Shown piece by piece: positions 1-8,909 of a stretch of 64,000 nt of DNA. The notes under the pieces were generated by a model that saw only the letters and a list, made by a program, of their open reading frames with translations, was not told the origin of the DNA and did no database searches. Position numbers and translations under genes: made by a program. Origin of the DNA: Gammaproteobacteria bacterium (GTDB lineage Bacteria; Pseudomonadota; Gammaproteobacteria; UBA6429; Thiohalophilaceae); contig JAJRZT010000029.1 of NCBI GenBank assembly GCA_024275115.1, positions 1-64,000 on the forward strand, in the 5' to 3' direction. Numbering within the stretch: the stretch's first letter is position 1; every line of letters starts with the position of its first letter.

Positions 1-1
1 A

Positions 2-146
2 TTGATCTTTCAGGTGTTAGGCTGATTTTGAGATAATTTTTGTCCTGACAAGGCATTTTTTGCGTATCAATGCACTCCATTGATAGTAAAAAATAACGCA
101 GGCAGGGCGAAAATTAGCCCAAATCAGACAATAGATGAAAGATCAA
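2..146. repeat. intergenic element with 11-bp terminal inverted repeats
   Basis: TTGATCTTTCA at 2-12 and its exact complement TGAAAGATCAA at 136-146 bracket a gene-free stretch. An inner palindrome TATCAATG (65-72) / CATTGATA (78-85) lies near the centre. It sits just past the 3' end of the nuclease gene. This could be a small non-autonomous repeat or a structured 3' end. The left edge touches the window boundary, so its true extent is unknown. Confidence 0.4.
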
Positions 147-152
147 CAGCCC

Positions 153-965
153 CTAAAGCCCGCTGATCATTTTTGGATGGCGCAGCTGCATATAGAGTTC
201 TTTTTTTCTTTCATAAATCCAGCCACGCACAAAAAGCGTTTTATCTTTTAAGTCTTCCTGTTTTAAGTTTTTCAAATCCAGACTTTTAAAATACCTAAAA
301 TCTTTACGCTTTATTCGCAAAGTAAATTTTGGTGCTAACTGTAACCAGACAGATCCCTTGCTTTTACCAACACGGATTACATTACCTCTTACAAACGTAA
401 AGCCGGTATTCTTTAACTTTAATTGTGAAGCCGGAATAACTTTAAACGTATTAGCCGACCAGATATTCTTTGCTTTTTTCCGCGCCTGTTGCTCCAGCCG
501 GAAATAACAATTAATTAAAGCCGTATTGGGTGGTACAACAATGGCACTGGCTAATCCCTGCTTAACTAACATTGCATTAAGGTTGCGCCCATCGCTTAAA
601 AACATATGCGCCAGCAGTCGCCCGTAGCGATCTTTCTTTTGCTGGCCAAATTTTAAATGGATTTTTTTATTAGCAGTTAACTGCCTTTTAAGGTACCGCT
701 TAGCTGCTAAAGCATAAGCCTCTGTTTTTTTGGGATAACGCGCTAACTCAGGTGCATTAATACCTATCAGTCTTACTTTTCTTTTATCCGCTAATGTAAT
801 GCTGTCGCCATCCACAACCTTTGCCACAGTTGCTGTCGTGTCATAAGCCTGAACGCCGCATTCAGCCGCAACAGCCTTGCCCGCAATAAAACCCAGAATA
901 AAAACAGGGCCGGCAATAAAAAAGGCACTCAATTTGAGCACCTTTTTTAAAGAATAAAATCGCAC
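153..965 (-). CDS. secreted thermonuclease (SNase-like) family protein
   Basis: About 270 aa. A basic N-terminus is followed by a hydrophobic signal or anchor segment ending near AVAAEC. The staphylococcal nuclease fold follows: VDGDS (metal-binding Asp), VRLIGINAPE (catalytic Arg and Glu) and KDRYGRLLA (second catalytic Arg). The residue matching Asp40 of the staphylococcal enzyme is Asn here (INAPE). About 100 residues after the nuclease domain look beta-rich and may form a second OB-like domain. An ATG at 1031 would overlap rpmE by about 60 bp, so I prefer the GTG at 965, four bases after the rpmE stop, which also leaves a normal signal peptide. Expected role: nucleic acid cleavage in the periplasm or outside the cell. 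Substrate is unproven. Confidence 0.8.
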   Translation of the reverse strand: MRFYSLKKVLKLSAFFIAGPVFILGFIAGKAVAAECGVQAYDTTATVAKVVDGDSITLADKRKVRLIGINAPELARYPKKTEAYALAAKRYLKRQLTANKKIHLKFGQQKKDRYGRLLAHMFLSDGRNLNAMLVKQGLASAIVVPPNTALINCYFRLEQQARKKAKNIWSANTFKVIPASQLKLKNTGFTFVRGNVIRVGKSKGSVWLQLAPKFTLRIKRKDFRYFKSLDLKNLKQEDLKDKTLFVRGWIYERKKELYMQLRHPKMISGL

Positions 966-969
966 GATC

Positions 970-1182
970 TTATTTTGATGACATACCGTATTTTTGACGG
1001 AACTTGTCAACTCGGCCGGCTGTATCAACAATTTTTTGCTTACCTGTATAAAAAGGATGACAGCTGGAGCAAACTTCGATGCTCAACGCGTCTTTACCAA
1101 CCGTTGAACCGGTCTGGAATGTATTGCCGCAACTGCAAGTAACCGTTACGTCAGAATATTTTGGATGGATATCAGCTTTCAT
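970..1182 (-). CDS. rpmE: 50S ribosomal protein L31
   Basis: This 70-aa protein has the typical length and start (MKADIHPKY) of bacterial L31. Cys16, Cys18, Cys38 and Cys41 form the CxC...CxxC zinc site, so it is the zinc-containing (C+) form rather than the zinc-free paralogue used in zinc starvation. The C-terminal [17 protein letters not shown] segment is characteristic. It is the first gene of a tight pair with the downstream nuclease, whose likely GTG start lies four bases beyond this stop codon. That pairing is unusual for a ribosomal protein gene. Confidence 0.97.
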   Translation of the reverse strand: MKADIHPKYSDVTVTCSCGNTFQTGSTVGKDALSIEVCSSCHPFYTGKQKIVDTAGRVDKFRQKYGMSSK

Positions 1183-1320
1183 TTTTGTTGCCTCATTAAT
1201 TTAAGTCGTATCGCCACTGAAACTAAAATTTTATGTTCAGCACCATACTAAAAACAGTCGGCAATAATACGTAAAAGTACCACCGACAGCAAGCGCAATC
1301 GGCCAAAATTAGGGGATTAA

Positions 1321-1704
1321 TTAACTTCTGGCAAATGCCGCGCGATTAAAGGGTAAAACCGTTGCCGTCCGGCGAGTTCGCAGAGGCTTACGGCCTTCCA
1401 CCATGCCAGCTAAGTCTTTGTACATTGAACCGAGCTCATCAAATGATTTCCACATCATTTCAGATATTGCAATGGTCGCAGCCAGTGGATTCGCCGCCCG
1501 TTCACGCACTTTATCAATACGCCATTGGAGGCAGCGTAAACGCTCACGGTGTTTTGCAGGCACACTATTAATATAGGCTGCAATGCGCTCAGCACGACAA
1601 GATTCAAAATTTCCTGGGCTGTCTCGCCAAAGTGCCATCCAGGTCTCAAAATCCAGTTTATTTAATTTTTCTTCTTTTTGATTCTCAATCATTTTCGGTA
1701 CCAA
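1321..1704 (-). CDS. DUF3135-family protein
   Basis: 127 aa, soluble, charged and mostly helical. The pattern of LDFETWMALWRDSPGNFE, then an Arg-rich RLRCLQWRIDKVR segment, then NPLAATIAISEMMWKSFDEL matches the gammaproteobacterial DUF3135 family as I remember it. No function is established for the family. The C-terminal tail (RTRRTATVLPFNR) is basic and probably disordered. A start at Met5 (MIENQ) is also possible. It is a single gene between rho and rpmE. Confidence 0.75.
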   Translation of the reverse strand: MVPKMIENQKEEKLNKLDFETWMALWRDSPGNFESCRAERIAAYINSVPAKHRERLRCLQWRIDKVRERAANPLAATIAISEMMWKSFDELGSMYKDLAGMVEGRKPLRTRRTATVLPFNRAAFARS

Positions 1705-2049
1705 CTTTTACACCTTAAATAACATTCCCAACGAATCAGTTTATCCCCAATAACGATATAATTCGTAAGCTTACTTAAATATAAGAATATTGCGTGAGCA
1801 ATGGGGCTTTGTCAAAAGGCTTAGCGCCTATTTTTAATCCTTTATATAGGGAAAATACGCTATCAAATTGATTTATATGGTTTTTTCAAAACAAACAAAA
1901 ATAATATTATTTTGCTTGTATTTTTAAATAGCGTATAGGAAGGAGGGGGTAAAACCTGATTTCACTACTTACAGCCCGTTATTATACGGGCTACATTTTG
2001 TGTGGATAGTTGTATCAGGGCTATTTTTGCTTTGGTATTTTTTTCGCCA
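1705..2049. other. rho-DUF3135 intergenic region, AT-rich, with dyads
   Basis: No gene is visible in these 345 bases. ATACGCTAT (1855-1863) and its complement ATAGCGTAT (1928-1936) enclose an AT-rich stretch that contains the palindrome AAAATAATATTATTTT. Nearer rho, AGCCCGT (1973-1979) / ACGGGCT (1986-1992) forms a seven-pair stem. It could help end rho transcription, although no T-run follows it on the minus strand. Confidence 0.4.
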
Positions 2050-3312
2050 CTACTTTTTTCGCTTCATCGAATCAAAAAACTCAGCATTGGTTTTACTGGC
2101 TTTAAGCTTATCAAAGATAAATTCCATTGCCGCCACTTCATCCATTTCGTGCACCACTTTGCGCAAAATCCACATCATTTGCAGTTCGTCTGGTTTGGTT
2201 AACAGCTCTTCGCGGCGGGTGCCTGAGCGGTTGATGTTGATTGCAGGGAAAATACGTTTTTCGGCGATCTTACGATCCAGATGCACTTCCATATTACCGG
2301 TGCCTTTAAATTCTTCGTAAATCACGTCGTCCATACGCGAACCGGTTTCAACCAACGCAGTAGCCAAAATGGTGAGTGAGCCACCTTCCTCAATATTACG
2401 TGCCGCACCAAAGAAACGCTTGGGGCGTTGCAGCGCATTGGCATCCACACCACCGGTTAACACCTTACCAGAAGAAGGAATAACGGTATTGTAAGCCCGC
2501 GCTAAACGGGTAATGGAATCGAGCAAAATCACCACATCTTTTTTATGCTCCACTAAACGCTTGGCTTTTTCGATAACCATTTCGGCCACTTGCACATGAC
2601 GACTGGCAGGTTCGTCAAAGGTACTCGATACCACTTCGCCTTTAACCGAGCGTGACATTTCGGTCACTTCTTCAGGGCGCTCATCAATCAGCAACACGAT
2701 AAGATGGCATTCAGGATGATTAATCGAAATCGAATGTGCAATATCATGCAACATCATTGTTTTACCGGCTTTGGGTGGCGACACAATCAAGCCCCGTTGG
2801 CCTTTACCAATGGGTGCGGCTAAATCAATAACACGTGCAGTAATATCTTCAGTACTGCCATTACCCATTTCCATAATTAAACGTTCGTTGGGGTGCAGCG
2901 GTGTTAAGTTTTCAAACAGGACTTTTCGGCGACTGTTTTCAGGTGAGTCAAAATTAATTTCACTTACTTTCAATAGTGCAAAATAGCGTTCGCCGTCTTT
3001 AGGAGGGCGAATTTTCCCGGCAACGGTATCGCCGGTTCGCAAGCTAAAGCGTCGAATTTGGCTGGGTGAAACATAAATATCATCCGGGCCTGCTAAATAA
3101 GAGCTTTCTGCCGAACGTAAGAACCCAAAACCATCCTGCAGTATTTCCAGCACACCATCACCGTGGATATCTTCCCCCTTCTTTGCATGTGCTTTAAGAA
3201 TGGAAAAAATAATGTCTTGCTTGCGGGAACGTGCGGTTCCTTCAACACCATTTTCGGCGGCAATTTTAATCAGATCAGGAACAGGGGTTTTTTTTAATTC
3301 GGTTAAATTCAT
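2050..3312 (-). CDS. rho: transcription termination factor Rho
   Basis: At 420 aa this is essentially the E. coli length (419). Order of domains: N-terminal helical domain ([18 protein letters not shown]), the RNA-binding cold-shock-like domain with GFGFLRS around residue 60, then the hexameric ATPase with Walker A PPKAGKT near residue 180, the [13 protein letters not shown] segment and [11 protein letters not shown]. The protein is an RNA-dependent ATP-driven translocase that ends transcription. It lies downstream of trxA with rhlB divergent, the classic gammaproteobacterial arrangement. The 350-bp upstream gap may carry a leader for autoregulation, but I cannot identify one. Confidence 0.98.
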   Translation of the reverse strand: MNLTELKKTPVPDLIKIAAENGVEGTARSRKQDIIFSILKAHAKKGEDIHGDGVLEILQDGFGFLRSAESSYLAGPDDIYVSPSQIRRFSLRTGDTVAGKIRPPKDGERYFALLKVSEINFDSPENSRRKVLFENLTPLHPNERLIMEMGNGSTEDITARVIDLAAPIGKGQRGLIVSPPKAGKTMMLHDIAHSISINHPECHLIVLLIDERPEEVTEMSRSVKGEVVSSTFDEPASRHVQVAEMVIEKAKRLVEHKKDVVILLDSITRLARAYNTVIPSSGKVLTGGVDANALQRPKRFFGAARNIEEGGSLTILATALVETGSRMDDVIYEEFKGTGNMEVHLDRKIAEKRIFPAININRSGTRREELLTKPDELQMMWILRKVVHEMDEVAAMEFIFDKLKASKTNAEFFDSMKRKK

Positions 3313-3581
3313 AACAAAAGGGTCTTTTATTGGATGGTTGATATAATTGATTAATCTTTATTAAAGAATAACGCGACAAAAATGCGCAATTATATTTGGG
3401 TTAATTAAGATTTAGAGTGTAATTATTGGGCGTTGCTTGTTTTTAAGTGGGAATAATAAAGTTAGGGCTTAATATCTGAGTGTTTGTGCTTAATGCATTT
3501 TAGGTATTATCAAAGACAAAAGGCAATGAACTTCAGAATAAAGCGTCATTGTTTGATAAAAGTAACACTAAATGAATGATT

Positions 3582-3658
3582 CGTCCAGTTCCCACCTCAA
3601 ATTAATCCCAAATAAATCCCAAATAAATTCAGGTTTAATTTGAGTTGGGAACAGGACG
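3582..3658. repeat. 24-bp imperfect inverted repeat downstream of trxA
   Basis: The arms at 3582-3605 and 3635-3658 are complementary at 22 of 24 positions (start CGTCCAGTTCCCACC, end TTGGGAACAGGACG). The loop holds tandem AATAAATCCC units. It ends 11 bases from the trxA stop. It lacks the T-run of an intrinsic terminator in either direction, so it may be a dispersed palindromic repeat, or a structured 3' end for trxA. The rest of the rho-trxA gap (3313-3669) shows no gene. Confidence 0.6.
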
Positions 3659-3669
3659 TAAGTAGAAAC

Positions 3670-3996
3670 TTAAAGGTTGCTGTCGATAAAAGCAGTCAAC
3701 TGTGATTTAGAAACAGCGCCCACTTTAGTTGCTTCGACATTACCGCCTTTAAAAATCATTAGGGTCGGGATACCACGAATACCAAATTTTGGTGGTGTAT
3801 TTGGATTTTCATCGATATTTAGTTTGGCTACTTTGAGTTTGCCGTCATATTCTTCGGCAATTTCATCTAAAATCGGTGCTATCATTTTGCATGGCCCACA
3901 CCAGTCAGCCCAGTAATCCACAAGGACGGGGCCTTCTGCATTGACTACCTCAGCCTCAAAGGTATCATCGGTGACGTAGTTTATCTTATCGCTCAA
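3670..3996 (-). CDS. trxA: thioredoxin 1
   Basis: 108 aa, the standard length. The redox site is WCGPC at residues 32-36 and the cis-Pro loop is GIPT. The N-terminus [11 protein letters not shown] resembles E. coli TrxA closely. The start codon is TTG (3994-3996), fixed by GGAG eight bases upstream and by the match to known N-termini. The protein is a general cytoplasmic disulfide reductant recycled by thioredoxin reductase. It lies between rho and the divergent rhlB, conserved synteny in this class. Confidence 0.97.
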   Translation of the reverse strand: MSDKINYVTDDTFEAEVVNAEGPVLVDYWADWCGPCKMIAPILDEIAEEYDGKLKVAKLNIDENPNTPPKFGIRGIPTLMIFKGGNVEATKVGAVSKSQLTAFIDSNL

Positions 3997-4199
3997 GATT
4001 TATTCTCCTTAGTAAAGGGGCAAAAATAAATTGCGCCCCCTGATATGGCAAATTTAGCAAAGCTGGCTTTGCTTGAACAGCCTTTTTCTTTATTTGATTC
4101 TACAACAATTACGTTAATAATTATATTTGAGCGCAACAGCCGTTGCATTGCAAGCCCCAAAGAGGATTTTAAGCCTTGATTTTGTTATGCTATGCCGCT

Positions 4200-5462
4200 A
4201 TGACAAAAAAACACTTAACGAATACCACCTTTGCCAGCCTGAATCTCGACCCAAATTTACTCAAAGGGATTGAAACAACCGGCTTTACTCACTGTACTCC
4301 CATCCAAGCCGGCGCCATTCCCATTGCGATGGCCGGTAAAGACGTTGCGGGGCAAGCACAAACCGGTACAGGCAAAAGTGCCGCCTTTCTGGTGCCGATG
4401 TTTCAGCAATTAATAGAAAGTAACTGTGACAAATCCAACCCCAACCCAAAAGCCTTTATCCTTGCGCCAACCCGCGAGCTGGCACAGCAAATTTATAATG
4501 ACGCCGAAAAAATCGGCCAGTTTACCGGTCTGCGTCTGGCGGTAGTGTACGGCGGCACGGGCTATGATTCACAACGCAAAACACTCGAAGACGGCGTGGA
4601 CGTACTGATTGGCACCGTGGGGCGTTTAATCGATTATTTCAAGCAACATATCTATAACTTAAAGTCGATTCAGGTGATGATTCTTGATGAGGCAGACCGC
4701 ATGTTTGACCTTGGCTTTATCGACGATATTCGCTACTTATTCCGCCGTATGCCGGCACCTAAAGATCGCCTCAGCATGTTGTTCTCAGCCACTCTGTCGC
4801 ACCGTGTTTCTGAGCTCGCTTACGACCATATGAATGAACCAGAGCGCGTTGAAATTGCAGCGGATCAAGTCACTGCCGACCAGATAAACCAGATGATCTA
4901 CTACCCGGCCAATGATGAAAAAATCCCATTGCTATTAGGTTTGTTTAAATCACACCATATTGAACGCGCCGTAATTTTTTGTAATACCAAACGCGCCACC
5001 GAAAAAGTCTCGGCTTTTTTTGCGGGCAATGGTTATGAAGTGGCGCTTTTGTCTGGCGATGTGCCGCAAAAGAAACGCCTTAGTTTATTACAACGGTTTA
5101 CTGATGGCGAACTGAACATTATGGTTGCTACCGATGTGGCCGCGCGCGGTTTGCATATCCCCGCAGTAAGCCACGTCATTAATTATGATTTGCCGAATGA
5201 TGCCGAAGACTATGTCCACCGCATTGGCCGAACCGCACGCGCTGGTGCATCGGGCGAGGCGATTAGTTTTGCCTGTGAAGATTCGGTGTTTTCATTGCCC
5301 GCCATTGAAGAATATATTGACAGTAAAATTCCGGTTTTATCCATTACCGCCGATTTACTGGTTAAACCCAAAGCACCTATTTTCCCACCCAGAAAGAAAG
5401 GCCCGCCGCATCATAATAGAAACAACGGCAATCGAAATAACCGTAAAAGAAATTATCGGTAA
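4200..5462 (+). CDS. rhlB: ATP-dependent RNA helicase RhlB
   Basis: About 420 aa. DEAD-box motifs in order: Q motif (FTHCTPIQ), motif I AQTGTGKS, PTRELAQQ, DEAD in LDEADRMFDLGF, SAT in LFSATL, then the C-terminal RecA domain ending HRIGRTARAG. The tail is basic and Asn/Arg-rich. MTKKHLT at the N-terminus matches RhlB, so I use the ATG at 4200 rather than a TTG at 4176. No clear Shine-Dalgarno precedes either. RhlB unwinds RNA in the RNase E degradosome. Its position divergent from trxA-rho supports RhlB over other DEAD-box paralogues. Confidence 0.93.
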   Translation: MTKKHLTNTTFASLNLDPNLLKGIETTGFTHCTPIQAGAIPIAMAGKDVAGQAQTGTGKSAAFLVPMFQQLIESNCDKSNPNPKAFILAPTRELAQQIYNDAEKIGQFTGLRLAVVYGGTGYDSQRKTLEDGVDVLIGTVGRLIDYFKQHIYNLKSIQVMILDEADRMFDLGFIDDIRYLFRRMPAPKDRLSMLFSATLSHRVSELAYDHMNEPERVEIAADQVTADQINQMIYYPANDEKIPLLLGLFKSHHIERAVIFCNTKRATEKVSAFFAGNGYEVALLSGDVPQKKRLSLLQRFTDGELNIMVATDVAARGLHIPAVSHVINYDLPNDAEDYVHRIGRTARAGASGEAISFACEDSVFSLPAIEEYIDSKIPVLSITADLLVKPKAPIFPPRKKGPPHHNRNNGNRNNRKRNYR

Positions 5463-5501
5463 AAACTAAAGCCCTAACTATTTTGTAAGAGTCGATTAAT
5501 A

Positions 5502-5897
5502 ATGACAATCCAGGCGAGCATTTCCTACGGCGAATTTCTTGATAAGCTGACTATTTTAGAAATAAAAAAAGAACGCATTCAAGACAAAGGTAAACTGCTA
5601 AATATACAAAACGAATTAGACAGCGTCATCGCCGCATGGCAGAACTGCCCTGCATCCAAAATCGATATTAAAACCGAACTCGCTGCCCTAAAAGCCATTA
5701 ATGAAAAACTCTGGGTAATTGAAGACGATATTCGCGACAAAGAGCGCCAACAATGTTTTGATCAGGGCTTTATTGACCTGGCCCGTAGCGTGTATTTTGA
5801 AAACGACACCCGCGCTAAAATTAAAAAAGACATTAACTTGAAACTCGGCTCGGATTTAATCGAAGAAAAGTCTTACGCGGACTATAAAACGACCTGA
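5502..5897 (+). CDS. DUF6165-family protein
   Basis: 131 aa, soluble and mainly helical. The opening ISYGEFLDKLTILEIKKERI is the hallmark of the family I know as DUF6165; its relatives often occur near glycosyltransferase or cell-surface genes. No catalytic motif is evident and no function is known. It lies 39 bp after rhlB, so it may be co-transcribed. It converges with hipA with only 11 bp between the stop codons and no visible terminator. Confidence 0.7.
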   Translation: MTIQASISYGEFLDKLTILEIKKERIQDKGKLLNIQNELDSVIAAWQNCPASKIDIKTELAALKAINEKLWVIEDDIRDKERQQCFDQGFIDLARSVYFENDTRAKIKKDINLKLGSDLIEEKSYADYKTT

Positions 5898-5908
5898 CAC
5901 CAACAAAC

Positions 5909-7306
5909 TCAATTACATTTTCCCGTTAAAATATCGCGCTCGGCCTTTACGGTATTAATCAGTAAGGTTTTATTTTTCTCTGGCACATTGTCCAATGCGT
6001 CTATTTTAAAAACATAGTCTTTGGTTTTTTCGGCAAACTCATCAAGTAAATCAGTCGCTTGTTTTTTAGTGTATTGATACGCTTCACCCAACTTAATTAT
6101 ATTTTCGCGCAAACCACCCACCTTATTGTCGAAAACAAGGGGAACGGCAAAACGGGTATTATGCCGTGACCAGGCGCGCATTGGTGCGGGGTCGTAAACC
6201 GGCGCCAACTGAACCTGTTCTGCACCACCAAGAAAAGACAGATTTTCTAAATGTAAATCGCCATTGCCGGTAAAAAGGGCTACCAGTAAACGTTTATATA
6301 ATTCCTGCAAGGTGGCGCGCACATCTAAATTCGCCACCTTGCCGATACGTGCAATACGATAAGCCAGCTCTTCCAGATCGGTGTCGGCATTGCTTTGAAA
6401 ATATTTATCGCCAATGGCTAACACCGAGTAAAACGATTCCATCGGGATGGGATAACCTTGCTCTGAGCGGTCAAAGCGTTTAACCGCCAACACCCGCATG
6501 CCATCAATTTCAGATAACCAGCATTGTGGTACTTCAAAGCCCAGTTGCCGATGCAGTTCAAGGCAATGCGCTTCAAGCGCCAATACACCTTCGTAACCGA
6601 TGGGTTCTATTTTAAGAATAACATCGACATACTTTACCCCATCAACTTCAGCGGTACCGGGGCTGGCAAATTCACCCTGCCAGAGCGGGCTATCGGGTAT
6701 CGCCACCAGTATTTTCGGGATCATACCGCCCACCGACGGCGTGGGGCCAAAGGCATCGAGTAGCTCGGCCGAGTCAATGTCATACACGGTATTTTGAATT
6801 TCGGCCTGAATTTGCTTCCAGTAAGCTGAACGCGAGGTGAGCAAGTGGCGTTGCTCAGAATCATTGTAATAATGCTCGGCAATGCGATCATCACGAAAAA
6901 CATCTAAATGGCCAATGCCGTTATGCGCTGACAAGAGTAAAATTTCCCAGTCGGTATCCAGTCCTGGCTTCGGGGGCGAGTTACTTTTTTCTAACAGGCG
7001 GGTATAAAGTCGGCGTTGAATATTATTTTCATTGCGCGCCGGTAACATGCTCATTAAACGCGGGTACAGCGGAATACTGTCTTTGGCCGCATAGGTCACC
7101 TGCTCGGTTTTATATTGCTGCGGCGGTGCGAGCAGCGACACCCCGCCAGCAAGCTGCTTGTCGCTGACACTTGCGTTGTAATCGATAAACTCACGGGTAT
7201 AGCTAAAACGGGTTTGTTGTGGGGTGGCAATTAAATCCACCATCTTTAGCGGCCCGTCTTTGGTACGCGTCCAGATAACCGCGTGCTTGTCGCTGCTAAT
7301 GGCCAT
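5909..7306 (-). CDS. hipA: HipA-family serine/threonine kinase toxin
   Basis: 465 aa, close to E. coli HipA (440). The N-terminal half carries the HipA N1-type region. SVGGMIPK (191-198) matches the glycine-rich ATP loop. NGDLHLEN (348-355) gives the catalytic Asp350 and metal-binding Asn355, and LAPVYD supplies the second metal ligand Asp372, so the kinase appears intact. In studied members HipA phosphorylates an aminoacyl-tRNA synthetase (GltX) and halts translation; the target here is inferred. It starts on the base after the hipB stop codon, antitoxin first, as in known hipBA operons. Confidence 0.88.
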   Translation of the reverse strand: MAISSDKHAVIWTRTKDGPLKMVDLIATPQQTRFSYTREFIDYNASVSDKQLAGGVSLLAPPQQYKTEQVTYAAKDSIPLYPRLMSMLPARNENNIQRRLYTRLLEKSNSPPKPGLDTDWEILLLSAHNGIGHLDVFRDDRIAEHYYNDSEQRHLLTSRSAYWKQIQAEIQNTVYDIDSAELLDAFGPTPSVGGMIPKILVAIPDSPLWQGEFASPGTAEVDGVKYVDVILKIEPIGYEGVLALEAHCLELHRQLGFEVPQCWLSEIDGMRVLAVKRFDRSEQGYPIPMESFYSVLAIGDKYFQSNADTDLEELAYRIARIGKVANLDVRATLQELYKRLLVALFTGNGDLHLENLSFLGGAEQVQLAPVYDPAPMRAWSRHNTRFAVPLVFDNKVGGLRENIIKLGEAYQYTKKQATDLLDEFAEKTKDYVFKIDALDNVPEKNKTLLINTVKAERDILTGKCN

Positions 7307-7567
7307 CTAAAAAAACTCACCCTTGCGAATGGTTTCCAGCGCATCATCGTCTGGCACAAACGCCAGCCGCAACCCGACTAAGCGCCCCAGTGCATCGAGC
7401 GTGGCAAAATCCGCATTTTTACGCCCTTTTATGCGCGACAAGGTTTCTGCTGACACCGGTAACCGCTTTGCCATGGTTTTAGCGTCCATGCCCTGCTCCG
7501 TGCCACGCTGCAACACCTCGTTTAATAAAGCCTCAAAGGCAGCTTGTTGTTCTGGTTTTGGCTTCAT
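7307..7567 (-). CDS. hipB: HipB-like helix-turn-helix antitoxin
   Basis: 86 aa. An Xre-type HTH spans roughly residues 28-66 (MAKRLPVSAETLSRIKGRK then FATLDALGRLVGL). The short acidic C-terminus (PDDDALETIRKGEFF) could contact the toxin. The gene immediately precedes hipA, with its TAG stop abutting the hipA ATG. HipB-type proteins neutralise HipA and repress their own promoter. A compact IR just upstream, AATTGA/TCAATT at 7581-7600, is a candidate operator. Confidence 0.85.
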   Translation of the reverse strand: MKPKPEQQAAFEALLNEVLQRGTEQGMDAKTMAKRLPVSAETLSRIKGRKNADFATLDALGRLVGLRLAFVPDDDALETIRKGEFF

Positions 7568-7580
7568 ATTCAGCTCTGTT

Positions 7581-7600
7581 AATTGACTATATTATCAATT
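7581..7600. promoter_or_regulatory. candidate HipB operator
   Basis: AATTGA (7581-7586) and TCAATT (7595-7600) form an inverted repeat with an 8-base spacer, 14 bp upstream of the hipB ATG. The size and place fit autoregulation by an Xre-type antitoxin. The assignment rests only on position and symmetry. Confidence 0.35.
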
Positions 7601-7681
7601 ATAGCTGGTTTTTATTCATTTTATATAGTAATTAACTAAAAGATCAATAGTCTATCAGTTTGAAAAAGCTATAAAGGCACA

Positions 7682-7770
7682 GGGCAAGACCTGACCCCCG
7701 TGGTTGTTATGACCCCCGTGGTTGTTATATTGGGATATTCGTGAGGATTCGTCAGGACCTGACCCTCAAT
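7682..7770. repeat. REP-like repeats: GGCAAGACCTGACCCCC copies and an 18-bp tandem duplication
   Basis: GGCAAGACCTGACCCCCGTGG lies at 7683-7703 with an inverted partner at 8911-8930. GACCCCCGTGGTTGTTAT occurs twice head-to-tail (7693-7710 and 7711-7728), and a diverged copy, CAGGACCTGACCCTCAAT, lies at 7753-7770. From memory, such GGGTCAGGTCTTGCC sequences accompany REP-associated tyrosine transposases (RAYT, Y1 family) in gammaproteobacteria. No transposase gene is present here. The hipB-to-7877 gap holds no other gene. Confidence 0.65.
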
Positions 7771-7876
7771 ATTTTCTATTCATTATCGGTATTTGTTGTT
7801 AAAATAAGGGGTTATATAAAATAGTTTGATTGACAAGTGATCTGGGTGATATACACTAATTAGGGGATTCTGCCAT

Positions 7877-8305
7877 ATGGCGAAGGGAAGGGGTAGAACT
7901 CGAAAGAACTTAAAAGAGAGAGAGACCAATGCAGCAGATGTTGTAATACGGCTGATAGATGCGTTGTATGATTTGGCTCAAACAGGGAATCTTATTGGGC
8001 TAATATTGTTTGGGTTTATTGTTTGGGTATTTTACGTCACATATAAATTATCGGAAACGGTATTAGAAGGTTTTCTAGGTAATGTAGGTAATTTTATTTT
8101 AAGTGAAGGTTTTTACATATGGCCTCTCACCAGTGCTTTAGTGATTAGCCTCGTTGCTAATTTTTTACAAGCAAAAGTGTACCGTTCGCATATTCAAGAT
8201 TTATCGGAACACCGAAAAATTCTTGTGCATGGATTGGAAAGTGGAGAGTTAAAAACACTTGAAAATCATAATAGTTCGAATTTTGACATAAAGAATAACG
8301 ACTAG
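7877..8305 (+). CDS. small membrane protein of unknown function (first of a pair)
   Basis: 142 aa. The N-terminal 25 residues are very basic (MAKGRGRTRKNLKERE). Two hydrophobic segments follow, about residues 40-58 (NLIGLILFGFIVWVFYV) and 78-96 (FYIWPLTSALVISLVANF), then a soluble tail. I do not recognise the family. The gene is noticeably AT-rich compared with the housekeeping genes, suggesting transfer. It lies 25 bp before a second membrane-protein gene, and both are framed by REP-like repeats next to hipBA, so the two probably act together. Confidence 0.6.
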   Translation: MAKGRGRTRKNLKERETNAADVVIRLIDALYDLAQTGNLIGLILFGFIVWVFYVTYKLSETVLEGFLGNVGNFILSEGFYIWPLTSALVISLVANFLQAKVYRSHIQDLSEHRKILVHGLESGELKTLENHNSSNFDIKNND

Positions 8306-8330
8306 ATAAAGACTTTAAGGAGGTATATGT

Positions 8331-8900
8331 ATGATGTTATTGAATATATTAATTTTGACTATCTCTGCATGGATTATCCTTGTTGTTAACTATAAGTTTA
8401 TTCAACCTGCACTAAAAAATAGGCAAAGGTTCAAACTTTATAAACTTAGAGATGAACTTTCTATTTTAGCTATGAAGGGTATTCTAGACGAGCACTCTGA
8501 GAGTTATTTGACATTAATTGGCATTCAGAACTCTGCTATTAGTGTGAGTAGCTCATTCAAAGTCACTGATTATCTGAGATTTCTATTGCATTTACAAAGA
8601 GATAAAAGCCTTAAGAAAAAGTTATTATCGACGATGGATAACCTTAGTAAAAGTGATAACGCTGAATATTGTCGAATTGCTAAAGACTCGTTTGATGTGA
8701 TGCATACACTTATGTACCGTGATACACGAATATTAAGGTATGCACTTTTTCCTGTTCTAGTTCTTTTAAGTAGCTTATTAGTGTTGGTTAGGTGTACTGT
8801 TCCTAAAGAACAAATAAATAGAAAAAAACATATTATTAAAGAGATTGATGATAATTTAGATGGATTTAGTAACGAGTTTGGAAAAGGGTGTGTCGCATAG
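8331..8900 (+). CDS. membrane protein of unknown function (second of a pair)
   Basis: 189 aa. Transmembrane segment near residues 3-22 (LNILILTISAWIILVVNY), a charged helical middle, and a second membrane segment near 137-155 (LRYALFPVLVLLSSLLVLV), then a polar tail. A strong AAGGAGG six bases before ATGATG fixes the start. Very AT-rich, like its upstream partner. The topology (two membrane helices with a soluble middle) fits a sensor or effector anchor, but no known domain is visible. The 3' end is followed within 10 bases by an inverted REP-like repeat. Confidence 0.6.
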   Translation: MMLLNILILTISAWIILVVNYKFIQPALKNRQRFKLYKLRDELSILAMKGILDEHSESYLTLIGIQNSAISVSSSFKVTDYLRFLLHLQRDKSLKKKLLSTMDNLSKSDNAEYCRIAKDSFDVMHTLMYRDTRILRYALFPVLVLLSSLLVLVRCTVPKEQINRKKHIIKEIDDNLDGFSNEFGKGCVA

Positions 8901-8909
8901 AAAATAGCA

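Noticed and set aside
7693-7728. Two 18-bp direct repeats resembling the start of a CRISPR array
   Set aside because: Only two head-to-tail copies with no spacers and no cas genes; they belong to the REP-like repeat.
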